A program made the position numbers and the translations under genes. A DNA stretch of 64,000 bases from an uncultured Clostridia bacterium. GTDB lineage: Bacteria > Bacillota > Clostridia > TANB77 > CAG-465. Below, piece by piece: positions 51,701 to 59,568 of the stretch (its first letter is position 1; each line of letters opens with the position of its first letter). Where the stretch lies: assembly GCA_934130325.1 (NCBI GenBank), contig CAKOYA010000002.1:1-64000 (forward strand). Direction: 5' to 3'. The notes below the pieces were generated by a model. That model was not told the DNA's origin. It searched no databases and saw only the letters and a program-made list of their open reading frames with translations.

Positions 51701-52255
51701 TCAAGTAGACAGATCCTTTTTACAATGGTTTTGAAATTCTTGAGCAGTTATTCCATACTTTGGTTTTGAGTATTGGTTTAGAATATAACCACTAGATAAA
51801 TCACTTAAATTATATATTTCTTTAATCCATGATTTAAAAGAACTTGAGATAGCCTCTATTGCTTCTTCTTTTGAGTTATATTCAAACACACCTGTTTCAT
51901 TTGAAGAAGAATTGTCTTCAATGTTATACCATTTGTTATTTTGCCTAAAAATAATAAAAGTATGAGTATTGTGAATTTTTAACTTATCGTTTATATATTC
52001 AATATAATAAGTTTCATTATACAAATTTTTGGCATCTAAATAATATCTTAAAAGTTCAACAACATCCCAACACCAAGCACATTTATTTTTAATTACTTGT
52101 TTGGGAGATTGTAAGATATATAAGCTATCTATATCAACATTTTCAAAATCAGTAGGATAGTATTTTTTTTCCGCTTTATCTACAAATCCGTAATATATAT
52201 TGCTTTTAATATATGTGTAGAATTTTTGTGGGGAAAGTTTTACCAATTCTTCCAA
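51701..52255 (-). CDS. Transglutaminase-like (papain-fold) protein, element cargo
   Basis: This is a protein of about 184 residues with a plausible catalytic triad (numbered from the longer GTG start): Cys 65 in K-C-A-W-C-W-D-V-V-E-L-L-R, His 101 in H-N-T-H-T-F-I-I-F and Asp 117 in W-Y-N-I-E-D-N. That is the transglutaminase-like order Cys-His-Asp. It lacks a signal peptide. The start is best placed at TTG 52255, 4 bases after GGTGAT; a GTG at 52264 lacks a ribosome site. It is the only non-recombination gene of the element and runs opposite to it. Substrate unknown. Confidence 0.7.
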   Translation of the reverse strand: MEELVKLSPQKFYTYIKSNIYYGFVDKAEKKYYPTDFENVDIDSLYILQSPKQVIKNKCAWCWDVVELLRYYLDAKNLYNETYYIEYINDKLKIHNTHTFIIFRQNNKWYNIEDNSSSNETGVFEYNSKEEAIEAISSSFKSWIKEIYNLSDLSSGYILNQYSKPKYGITAQEFQNHCKKDLST

Positions 52256-52463
52256 TTTAATCACCTAATATATAATAACACAACGATAATAAATATTCAA
52301 ATATGTAATGTTAAATTTTAAATTCCAAAACAACACTTACTCAGATTTATGTTCTTTTGAAAACAATTACGAAGATGAAAGAAAAAGAACAATTCTGTCA
52401 ATGACAAACTTGATGAGTAATATTTTTTATTTTAGGGAATAGAGTTTATCAAGGGGGGAAAAT

Positions 52464-52613
52464 ATGCCAAAAACTGAAAATACAGAAAAATTTGTTGTTG
52501 AAAACAAAGAATATATAGTAATATCTAAAAGCTATAATAAAGTTGATGAAGATGTTATATATGATATATTAAGTAGATATGCTCTTCAAAGGTTAAACTG
52601 TAATGTATTTTAA
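52464..52613 (+). CDS. 49-residue protein upstream of the recombinases (candidate excision factor)
   Basis: The ORF has a strong AAGGGGGG site 6-7 bases before its ATG. The product is small and charged, with a strand-like F-V-V-E-N-K-E-Y-I-V-I-S-K-S-Y and a helix ending I-L-S-R-Y-A-L-Q-R-L-N. Short proteins with this kind of S-R-Y-A-x-Q-R-L helix commonly precede serine recombinases in clostridial elements. A recombination directionality role is a reasonable but unproven idea. Its stop lies at the edge of the long hairpin. Confidence 0.6.
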   Translation: MPKTENTEKFVVENKEYIVISKSYNKVDEDVIYDILSRYALQRLNCNVF

Positions 52614-52696
52614 AAGATAGTAACTAAATTAATGAAAGTCGTCTTTACAATAATACTAGTATAGAATATTATTGTAAAAAGTTAGTTGCTATCTTT
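52613..52696 (+). promoter_or_regulatory. Large two-stem hairpin leader before the recombinase genes
   Basis: Outer arms AAAGATAGTAACTAA (52613-52627) and TTAGTTGCTATCTTT (52682-52696) pair with one G-U. Inside, TTTACAATAATA (52644-52655) pairs perfectly with TATTATTGTAAA (52667-52678). The outer stem is followed by TTTT and then the AAAGGAG site of recombinase 1. It can act as a terminator for the 49-residue ORF and as a control point for recombinase expression. Confidence 0.7.
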
Positions 52697-52721
52697 TTTT
52701 ATGAAAGGAGAGCAACAAGCT

Positions 52722-54287
52722 ATGGAATACAAAAAGTTTAAAGTAGCAGGATATTTGAGATTATCACAAGATGATGGTGATAAAGAAGTAAGTGATAGTA
52801 TAGTTAGTCAAAGAACAATCATAGAGAATAAAATTAAAGAATTAGGAAGAGATTTTGAATTAGTAGATTTCTATATTGATGACGGATATACAGGATTAAA
52901 TACAGATAGACCTGCATTCCAAAAAATGTTATTTGATATAGAAAAAGGCATTATAAATACAGTAGTAACAAAAGACTTGTCCAGATTAAGCCGTAATAGT
53001 TTTGAGGCAAATTATTATATTGAAATCTATTTTTTAGAAAGAAATATAAGGTACATATCAGTTCTAGATAATGTAGATACATATATTAAAAATTCTAATA
53101 ATGATATGATTCAATTTAAAACTCTTATAAATGATTGGTATAGTAAAGATATCTCGAGAAAAGTTAGAACAGCAGTATGGGCTAGAAAAGAGAAAGGTTT
53201 ATATTTGGGAGCATTGGCTCCTTATGGTTATGATAAGGCAAAAGAAAATAAAAATCAATTAGTAATAAATGAGAGTCAAGCAAAGGTAATTAGGCTTATA
53301 TTTGATATGTTTGATAATGGGGTTGCAGCAAAAGAAATAGCAGATCATTTAAAAAGACAAAAAATCAAATGTCCTAGTTATTATGATTTTGGTGGTGCAA
53401 GAAGTGGTGAGTATAATTGGAAAAGCGAAACTGTTAGAAGACTATTAAAAAACAAAGTATATTTAGGTCATACTGAATATGGAAAGCGTTTAAATTTAAG
53501 TTATAAATCAAAAAAAGTAAAAACAGTTCCAAGAGAAGATTGGAAGATTGTAGAAAATACTCATGAGCCCATAATTTTTAAAGAGCAATTTGAAAGAGTG
53601 CAAAGAAAATTAGAAATACGAAAAAAAATTAGAAATCCTTTATATGTTTGGGGGTTAAATGGAATTGTATATTGTAAAGAGTGTGGTACTAAAATGCAAG
53701 TTAAAGTAAGGCGAGATAAAAATTACGAAGTAAAATATACAGATTTAATATGTGGTTCTACATATAGAAAAGGAAAAAATATAAGCTGTGAAAGAAAATA
53801 TAAAGCTTTTGCTGAGAAATCTTTTAATAAAATAATTTATGATACTATAAACAAAAAATTAAATAAGATTATAAAGAGTGATAAGTTAAAAGAAATTATT
53901 GAAAAAAATTATAACAATAATTCTAATAAAGTATTTAATGATAATATTGAGTTATTAAAGAAGCAATTAAAAAAAGTAGAAAATATTATTTCATCTTTAT
54001 ATATTGATTTAAAAGAAGAAATAATTGATTTAGATGACTATAAAAAACTTTATAAAAGTGAACAAGAAAGAAAATTGTCAATAAAATCTGAAATAGAAAA
54101 TTTACAAAATAAAAAAGAGGATAGAGCTAAAATTTCTAAGAAACAACTTATAAAGGTTACAAATGATTTATTAGATTGTAAGAAGTGGACAGCAGAAATG
54201 TTATCAGAAATTATCTATAATATTCAAATAGATAAAGAAAATCATATTTATATTAATTATAAATATGATATATTTACGGAGGTGTAG
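52722..54287 (+). CDS. Large serine recombinase 1
   Basis: The 521-residue protein has the resolvase catalytic domain with the nucleophile Ser in S-D-S-I-V-S-Q-R (about residues 25-32), V-V-T-K-D-L-S-R-L-S-R (about 84-94), the Recombinase domain (A-P-Y-G-Y-D, about 165) with the R-R-L-L-K-N-K-V-Y-L-G motif, a zinc-ribbon (V-Y-C-K-E-C-G-T-K-M ... I-C-G, then S-C-E-R-K) and a long C-terminal coiled coil. The start at 52722 has AAAGGAG 11 bases upstream. It ends directly against recombinase 2. Confidence 0.93.
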   Translation: MEYKKFKVAGYLRLSQDDGDKEVSDSIVSQRTIIENKIKELGRDFELVDFYIDDGYTGLNTDRPAFQKMLFDIEKGIINTVVTKDLSRLSRNSFEANYYIEIYFLERNIRYISVLDNVDTYIKNSNNDMIQFKTLINDWYSKDISRKVRTAVWARKEKGLYLGALAPYGYDKAKENKNQLVINESQAKVIRLIFDMFDNGVAAKEIADHLKRQKIKCPSYYDFGGARSGEYNWKSETVRRLLKNKVYLGHTEYGKRLNLSYKSKKVKTVPREDWKIVENTHEPIIFKEQFERVQRKLEIRKKIRNPLYVWGLNGIVYCKECGTKMQVKVRRDKNYEVKYTDLICGSTYRKGKNISCERKYKAFAEKSFNKIIYDTINKKLNKIIKSDKLKEIIEKNYNNNSNKVFNDNIELLKKQLKKVENIISSLYIDLKEEIIDLDDYKKLYKSEQERKLSIKSEIENLQNKKEDRAKISKKQLIKVTNDLLDCKKWTAEMLSEIIYNIQIDKENHIYINYKYDIFTEV

Positions 54288-55808
54288 ATGGTGAAAAATT
54301 ATAAAGCCTGTGTATATATGAGATTATCTAAAGAGGATATAAATGAAAATAATAGTATAACTGCCCAAAAAGAGATTGCATACAATTATGCAAATAAAAA
54401 TGGGATTACAATTATAAAAGAATATGAGGATAATGGATATTCTGGTATGCTAGATTCAAGACCTGCTTTTAATGAAATGATATGTGATCTATTAAATGGC
54501 AAAGTAAATATGGTAATTGTAAAAGATATATCAAGACTTACTAGAGATAAAAATAAAACAGGATATTATACGGAAGTTTTTTTCCCAGATAATGATATAA
54601 GATTTGTTTCAGTTACTGAAATGATTGATAGTGGAGAAAGATATGAGATTGATGACACTATAATGATGAGAGGTATAATGAATCAATGCTATGTAGAAGA
54701 TATTTCAAAAAAGATAAGAGCTGTTTTAGATAACTACAAAAGTCAAGGAAAATATGTAGAAAGCAATGTCCCTTATGGTTATAAAAAAGATAAAGAAGAT
54801 AAGTATAAAGTTATAATAGATGAAAATGTTGCTAGCAATGTAAAACTTATTTTTGATATGTATATTCAGGGATTTTCTCAATCGCAAATAGCAAACAATT
54901 TAAATGCTATGCAAGAATTAACACCTAAACTATATAAAGGTCAAAAAGCTATTATTGAAAAATGGACTCAAGATACAATTTCAAGAATATTATCAGATCC
55001 ATTTTATACTGGAAAAATGATTATAAATAAAAGTAAATATAATATTAAGACTAGAAAAAGAAAAAAAACTCCTAGAGAAGATTGGATTTTTATAGAGAAT
55101 ACTCATGAACCAATAATTTGTCAAGAAAAATTTAAAAAAGTAGAAGAAATAAGAAATAAAAAATTTTCAAAGCCAAAATTTAAATATGAATATTTATTAA
55201 AAGATTTAGTGTATTGTGGGCATTGCAATGCAAAAATGCAGTATAAATATAGGAGTAGAACAAAGAATCATAATAATTTAATAAATCCACCGGTCAAATG
55301 TTGGTATTATAAATGTAGAATGATTTATAGATTTCCAGAAATTTGTAATAGAGGTCATACTATACAAGAAAATGTATTAAATAAGATAGTAATAGAAAAA
55401 TTAAAGGATAAGTTGAAATATATAAAAATTGATAAAGCCACTAATACTATTATAAGAGGGTACAAAAATATAAATATATCATATAAATTACTACAAAAAT
55501 ATAAAAATTTAAAGCTGAAAATTGATAATAACATTAATATATTATATAATGATAGGGTAGAAAAGAAAATATCTACAGAGAAATTTAAGATTTGTTATAA
55601 TAAATTAAAAGAAAAATTAAAAGAATATGAAAATAAAGTTGAAGAATTAAAAAAAGAGTGTGAAAGAAACATCTCAATAAAAAGATTAAGTAAAATTATA
55701 GATGACTTTAAATCTGGAAAAGAATTTACAAATGAAATTATGAAAGAACTAGTAGAAAAAATAAAAATATATGAAGATAAAAAAATAGTAATAATATTTA
55801 AGTTTTAA
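54288..55808 (+). CDS. Large serine recombinase 2
   Basis: The 506-residue protein has the same layout as recombinase 1: resolvase domain with N-S-I-T-A-Q-K (nucleophile Ser near 20), V-I-V-K-D-I-S-R-L-T-R, Recombinase domain (V-P-Y-G-Y-K), zinc-ribbon (V-Y-C-G-H-C-N-A-K-M and a second Cys pair) and coiled coil. It starts with ATG abutting the stop of recombinase 1, with GGAGGTG just upstream. Tandem pairs of divergent serine recombinases acting together are known from ccrA/ccrB. Whether both are needed here is not evident. Confidence 0.93.
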   Translation: MVKNYKACVYMRLSKEDINENNSITAQKEIAYNYANKNGITIIKEYEDNGYSGMLDSRPAFNEMICDLLNGKVNMVIVKDISRLTRDKNKTGYYTEVFFPDNDIRFVSVTEMIDSGERYEIDDTIMMRGIMNQCYVEDISKKIRAVLDNYKSQGKYVESNVPYGYKKDKEDKYKVIIDENVASNVKLIFDMYIQGFSQSQIANNLNAMQELTPKLYKGQKAIIEKWTQDTISRILSDPFYTGKMIINKSKYNIKTRKRKKTPREDWIFIENTHEPIICQEKFKKVEEIRNKKFSKPKFKYEYLLKDLVYCGHCNAKMQYKYRSRTKNHNNLINPPVKCWYYKCRMIYRFPEICNRGHTIQENVLNKIVIEKLKDKLKYIKIDKATNTIIRGYKNINISYKLLQKYKNLKLKIDNNINILYNDRVEKKISTEKFKICYNKLKEKLKEYENKVEELKKECERNISIKRLSKIIDDFKSGKEFTNEIMKELVEKIKIYEDKKIVIIFKF

Positions 55809-55872
55809 ATTTAGTCTAAAAGATTAAATTTATATTTATAACTTGTCTTTGTGCAATTGTATTTAACTTGGC

Positions 55873-55883
55873 GATGAGGGGGC
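55873..55883 (+). repeat. Right 11-bp direct repeat (attR core)
   Basis: Identical to 51305-51315. It lies in the same reading frame of cwlD (GAT GAG GGG GC), so exchange at any point within it keeps the frame. Confidence 0.93.
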
Positions 55884-56439
55884 AGTTGGATTTAGTGGAA
55901 CAACTGAACAGGCAATAAATTTAAATATTAGTTTAAAATTGCAGACATTAATAGAGCAAAGTGGAGCAAGGGTAATTTTAACAAGAAGTGATGAGAATGG
56001 TATATATTCAATAGACAGTAAAAGTATTCGTAATAAAAAAGTAAGTGATATAAAAAATAGAGTGGATATAGGAAATAATAGCAATGCGGATATATTTATT
56101 TCTATACACTTAAATAAATATCCTCCATCTGAGGCATATAGAGGATGGCAAACTTTTTATCAAAAAACAAATAAAAATAGTAAAATATTATCAGAGTTTA
56201 TTCAAAGTAATTTAAATAAAAATATACAGTTTAAGAATAATAGGAGTCCCTTGTCAATAACAGACGTATATATAATGGATAAATTGCAAATTCCTACTGT
56301 AATAATAGAATGTGGCTTTTTATCAAATCCTGAGGAAACCAGACTTTTAAGGACAGATGATTATCAAAATAAATTGGCTTGGGGAATATATACTGGGATA
56401 CAAGAATATTTTTCAAATGAGGGAGAAAATAATGAATAA
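55873..56439 (+). pseudogene. cwlD: cwlD 3' part: amidase_3 catalytic domain
   Basis: From D-E-G-A at the repeat the frame runs V-G-F-S-G-T-T-E-Q, then the zinc-binding S-I-H-L-N and the catalytic I-I-E-C-G-F-L-S-N-P-E-E of the amidase_3 fold. Fused to the 5' part across the repeat it gives 62 + 184 = 246 residues, the normal CwlD size. Alone it has no ribosome site or start near 55873; the first ATG at 55939 would give an inactive 166-residue fragment. The end overlaps tadA by 8 bases. Confidence 0.92.
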
Positions 56440-56890
56440 ATACATGTATGAGGCTTTAAATGAAGCAAAAAAAGCATATAAAAAACTTGAGGTACCTGTG
56501 GGGGCTGTTTTAGTTAAGGATGGAAATATAATTGCAAGAGCCCATAATTTAAGAGAAACTAAGGAAAACTCTATTTCACATGCTGAAATATTATGCATAC
56601 AGAAGGCATGTGATAAGCTTAAAAGTTGGAGATTAGAAAATGTAGAAATGTATGTTACATTGGAACCATGCCCAATGTGTGCTGGTGCTTTAATACAGTC
56701 GAGATTAAAAAAAGTATATATAGGTGCCAAAGATTTAAAAAATGGTGCTGTAGGTTCAGTAACAAATTTACTTGAAAACAATTTTACACATAAAGTAGAA
56801 TATGAGTATTTAAATGAGGCAGAGGAGTGCTCTACTATTATTAAAGATTTTTTTAAAGATTTAAGAGAATTAAAAAAATTAAATAGATAG
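56432..56890 (+). CDS. tadA: tRNA adenosine(34) deaminase
   Basis: TadA converts A34 to inosine in tRNA-Arg(ACG), an essential step in most bacteria. The 152 residues carry the deaminase zinc motifs H-A-E-I (about 53-56) and P-C-P-M-C-A-G-A (about 83-90) and V-G-S-V near 110. The ATG at 56432 sits inside the last codons of cwlD with GGGAGA upstream. Because it is coupled to the interrupted cwlD, its transcription must come from the element or a local promoter while the element is present. Confidence 0.93.
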   Translation: MNKYMYEALNEAKKAYKKLEVPVGAVLVKDGNIIARAHNLRETKENSISHAEILCIQKACDKLKSWRLENVEMYVTLEPCPMCAGALIQSRLKKVYIGAKDLKNGAVGSVTNLLENNFTHKVEYEYLNEAEECSTIIKDFFKDLRELKKLNR

Positions 56891-56895
56891 TAGTA

Positions 56896-56924
56896 TTGAA
56901 ATTTTATGTAAATAATGATATAAT
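56896..56924 (+). promoter_or_regulatory. Promoter for the gene at 57000
   Basis: TTGAAA (56896-56901) and TATAAT (56919-56924) are 17 bases apart. Confidence 0.78.
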
Positions 56925-56999
56925 ACCTGTGTATTTGTTAAAGGAATAATATATGTAGTAATTATGATTATCTAAGATCATATAAATGGAGAAGTAAAT

Positions 57000-57281
57000 A
57001 TGAATGAATTATACACAAATTTAATAGAAAATTTAAATCAAGTAATTGAAGTTGTAAAAATACAAAATATAGACTATTTAGATATATTTAAACAACCTGT
57101 AATATTAATACAGATTTTTATAAATGCTTTTTTAATAGTTCTTTTTATTAATATTGTTTCAAAACTTTTATGTAAAGTGTTTTTTTACTCATCAGATAGT
57201 TTTAAAAGAACTTTAAAAGCCAAAAAATTAGATAAAACTTTAAAAGATATGTATCCTAATAATAAAAAGATATATAGTTAG
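57000..57281 (+). CDS. Small membrane protein, unknown
   Basis: The 93-residue protein has an N-terminal amphipathic region, one strong hydrophobic segment (about 35-60, with I-L-I-Q-I-F-I-N-A-F-L-I-V-L) and a basic C-terminal tail (K-R-T-L-K-A-K-K-L-D-K). No family recognised. GGAG lies 8-9 bases before the ATG. It is monocistronic between a promoter and a strong shared terminator. Confidence 0.7.
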   Translation: MNELYTNLIENLNQVIEVVKIQNIDYLDIFKQPVILIQIFINAFLIVLFINIVSKLLCKVFFYSSDSFKRTLKAKKLDKTLKDMYPNNKKIYS

Positions 57282-57335
57282 AAAATACATGAAAATGCAA
57301 ATGAATAAAATACTCTTTGCATTTTCATGTATTTT
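57282..57335. terminator. Perfect 20-bp bidirectional terminator
   Basis: AAAATACATGAAAATGCAAA (57282-57301) pairs perfectly with its complement at 57316-57335, with T-tracts on both sides. It ends the plus-strand gene at 57281 and the minus-strand gene at 57352. Confidence 0.9.
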
Positions 57336-57351
57336 TTAGTATTATATGTGT

Positions 57352-57540
57352 TTAATCATTATCTGCTATGGGTACGTAGAGTTTACATCTACAGATTTTA
57401 TTATGTATGAATTCATCGCATGGACAAAGTGTAGAATTATCTTGAGTTATTCTACATGGGCAATGTCCATTTTTTTTGTAAATTCCTTCAATTATTTTAT
57501 TACTATAATTTTGGTCAGGATTTATTTTAAAACCTTTCAA
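57352..57540 (-). CDS. Small ferredoxin-thioredoxin-reductase-like iron-sulfur protein
   Basis: This 62-residue protein shows three paired-cysteine motifs: H-C-P-C, then L-C-P-C-D-E-F, then I-C-R-C-K-L-Y, the layout of the FTR catalytic chain (CPC, CPC, CHC). The spacer between the first two is 9 residues rather than the longer one of plant FTR, and CHC is CRC. FTR catalytic chains hold a 4Fe-4S cluster next to a disulfide. The start is TTG with GAGGTGAT upstream. It is monocistronic. Confidence 0.75.
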   Translation of the reverse strand: MKGFKINPDQNYSNKIIEGIYKKNGHCPCRITQDNSTLCPCDEFIHNKICRCKLYVPIADND

Positions 57541-57646
57541 AAAATCACCTCTATCTATAAAAGTATATTCCAGAATTATTATAATATGCTAAGTAATATA
57601 AACGGTGGATAGTACATATATTTTAAAAGTAAGGTGATGAATTAAT

Positions 57647-58219
57647 ATGTCTAAAGTTTGGGCTTTTATGATGATTAGTAGTATAATTATTGGTGTTTTT
57701 ACTGGCGGTGGGGAAAATATAATAACTAATATAATGGAAAGTGGACAAAATTCAATAAATAATATTATAGCACTTGTTGCAATGACATGCTTTTGGAGTG
57801 GCATTTTTAATATATTTGAAAAAACGTCATTAATTAAGAGATTTTCGAAAGTATTTAAAGGGTTTATATATAAATTATTTGATAAAAAAGAACTTTCAGA
57901 TAAGGCTATTGAATATATGAGTATGAATATAGCTACAAATGTTTTAGGTGTAGGAAATGCGTCTACTGTTAATGGTATTAAAGCAATGGAAGAACTTCAA
58001 AAACAAAATCCAATAAAATCTATTCCTAATAATAATATAACAACATTTGTATTAATAAATACAGCTTCTTTGCAACTTATACCTACAAGCATGATAGCTC
58101 TAAGAGCTTTATATGGATCTGAGAATCCAAACTCTATAATTATTCCAGTTTGGATAGTAACATTTATTGCACTAGTAGTTGGAATAATTAGTATAAAAGT
58201 ATTAAATAAAAAAATGTAG
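57647..58219 (+). CDS. spmA: Spore maturation protein A
   Basis: This 190-residue membrane protein carries the nucleoside-recognition-type motif N-V-L-G-V-G-N-A-S-T-V-N-G-I-K-A-M-E-E-L (about 100-119) typical of SpmA and several hydrophobic segments. SpmA and SpmB are needed for full core dehydration of spores. AAGGTGAT lies 9 bases upstream of the start. It is 9 bp before spmB. Confidence 0.9.
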   Translation: MSKVWAFMMISSIIIGVFTGGGENIITNIMESGQNSINNIIALVAMTCFWSGIFNIFEKTSLIKRFSKVFKGFIYKLFDKKELSDKAIEYMSMNIATNVLGVGNASTVNGIKAMEELQKQNPIKSIPNNNITTFVLINTASLQLIPTSMIALRALYGSENPNSIIIPVWIVTFIALVVGIISIKVLNKKM

Positions 58220-58228
58220 TGAGGATAT

Positions 58229-58753
58229 ATGTTAAATTATCTAATAGTATCAATTATACCAATGACAATACTTATAATATTAATAGTTGGCCTAAAAGAA
58301 AGAATAGATGTATTTAAATATTTTATAGATGGTGTTATGGATGGATTAAAGGTTGTATATAATATATTTCCATATATTTTATCCATAACTATTGCAATAG
58401 GACTAATAAAAAGCACTGGCACTATGGATATTCTAATATTTCCTGTAAAGCCAATATTACAAAAATTAGGTATACCACAAGAAATTCTACCACTATGTAT
58501 ATTAAGGCCGTTATCAGGCGGTGCATCAATGTCAGCAGTAATGGATATTTTTAAAACATTAGGACCAGATAGTAAGGCAGGTAAAATGGCTTCTATTATA
58601 ATGAGTGCAAATGAAACAACCTTATACACTATTACTGTATTTTTAGGTGCCATTAAATTAAAGAAAATAAGGGGAGTACTTTTGGCTGGTCTTATAGCTG
58701 ATGCTGTTGCAACGATTATATCAATAATACTTGTAAACTTAGGATGTATATGA
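58229..58753 (+). CDS. spmB: Spore maturation protein B
   Basis: This 174-residue membrane protein has the SpmB signature L-R-P-L-S-G-G-A-S-M-S-A-V-M-D-I (about 92-107) and S-A-N-E-T-T-L-Y-T. It is paired with spmA on one transcript. In Bacillus the pair follows dacB; here it stands alone. Confidence 0.9.
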   Translation: MLNYLIVSIIPMTILIILIVGLKERIDVFKYFIDGVMDGLKVVYNIFPYILSITIAIGLIKSTGTMDILIFPVKPILQKLGIPQEILPLCILRPLSGGASMSAVMDIFKTLGPDSKAGKMASIIMSANETTLYTITVFLGAIKLKKIRGVLLAGLIADAVATIISIILVNLGCI

Positions 58754-58847
58754 AATATTTTACATAATACTTGTAAATAATCATTTTAAATGATATAATA
58801 TATATGATTTTTTAAATGTCAAATTAATAATTTAAGGAGATGTAGTT

Positions 58848-59408
58848 ATGAATTGTTCATATGAAAGTGTATTTGATTTTAATACGTTAAATACCAAGAC
58901 TAATTGTATTATTGAAGAGATAAGAAATAATACGTATCCGCCAAGTTTTGATACATATACAAAATTTTATAATAAAACTTTTACAGGGTATTCTAATGTG
59001 AATTGTTTTGCATATGCGTTAGATGTAGTAAATGCGAATAATACTAATTTTGGCAGCTTAGGAAAAACTGGTAGATATAAAAACTACATAGAGTGTGGAA
59101 GAAGAAAATTAATTCGGTATCTTTATGATAGTTTTGAAGAGTTTCATTTAATGATTAGAAAATCTAGTTTTTATGATAAGTTAGAGAGGGGTGAAACTAA
59201 GCTTGCTTTGGGAGTAAAGCCGTATGATTTCCATTTTATAAGAAATAATTTAGATGGAAGTTGGAGTCATGTTAGAGGATGGGGACAACCACCAGAAAAT
59301 CTAACTGATATATTAACTAATCAAGAATTAATAAATTATATTAGAAGTGAATTAGGTTATATATTTGTTGGATATTTTGCCTATAAAAAGAATCCTAAAT
59401 TTTTTTAG
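58848..59408 (+). CDS. Putative papain-like cysteine peptidase domain protein
   Basis: In this 186-residue protein Cys 53 lies in N-C-F-A-Y-A-L and a later D-F-H-F-I-R-N-N-L-D-G-S-W-S-H segment (128-141) holds the candidate His. The pair N-C-x-A-Y-A ... D-x-H-x-x-R-x-x-x-D-G-S-W-S-H is a recurrent pattern in uncharacterised bacterial cysteine-peptidase-like proteins. There is no signal peptide. GGAG lies 8 bases upstream of the start. The stop overlaps a terminator. Function not known. Confidence 0.65.
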   Translation: MNCSYESVFDFNTLNTKTNCIIEEIRNNTYPPSFDTYTKFYNKTFTGYSNVNCFAYALDVVNANNTNFGSLGKTGRYKNYIECGRRKLIRYLYDSFEEFHLMIRKSSFYDKLERGETKLALGVKPYDFHFIRNNLDGSWSHVRGWGQPPENLTDILTNQELINYIRSELGYIFVGYFAYKKNPKFF

Positions 59409-59412
59409 GATT
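59391..59412 (+). terminator. Terminator overlapping the end of the gene at 58848
   Basis: AATCCTAAA (59391-59399) pairs with TTTAGGATT (59404-59412), followed by TTTT. Confidence 0.8.
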
Positions 59413-59440
59413 TTTTACTATGAAAAAATATTGTTTTTGC

Positions 59441-59560
59441 TTGATTTTTTATATAAATATGGTATAATACACTTAAGTTGATTAGAAAAATTAAATATTA
59501 TCCTTTAAGAATGTTTTTAAAGTTAATGTTATATTTCCTAATAACTATTCTTAAAGGAGG
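59441..59560 (+). promoter_or_regulatory. Promoter and Shine-Dalgarno-sequestering hairpin leader
   Basis: TTGATT (59441-59446) and TATAAT (59463-59468) with 16-base spacing drive a ~95-nt leader. In it CCTTTAAGAAT (59502-59512) is perfectly complementary to ATTCTTAAAGG (59547-59557), whose last bases are part of the AAAGGAGG ribosome site (59553-59560) of the zinc-ribbon gene. When paired, the site is partly hidden, which suggests translational control by temperature, protein or ligand. Confidence 0.65.
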
Positions 59561-59568
59561 GGAAAAAG

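Larger units (their letters stand above)
51305..55872 (+). mobile_element. Serine-recombinase element inserted in cwlD (skin-like intervening element)
   Basis: The 4,568-bp element carries a transglutaminase-like cargo gene (minus strand), a 49-residue ORF, a large hairpin leader and two tandem large serine recombinases. It has no transposase, conjugation, replication or phage structural genes. The 11-bp direct repeats at both ends are the expected crossover site of a serine integrase. Excision between them restores cwlD in frame. Elements that interrupt sporulation genes and are removed in the mother cell by serine recombinases are established (skin in sigK). That this one is removed during sporulation is inference. 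Confidence 0.9.

Noticed and set aside
57346..57612. Plus-strand 88-residue hydrophobic ORF
   Set aside because: It is antisense to the FTR-like gene and has no ribosome site.
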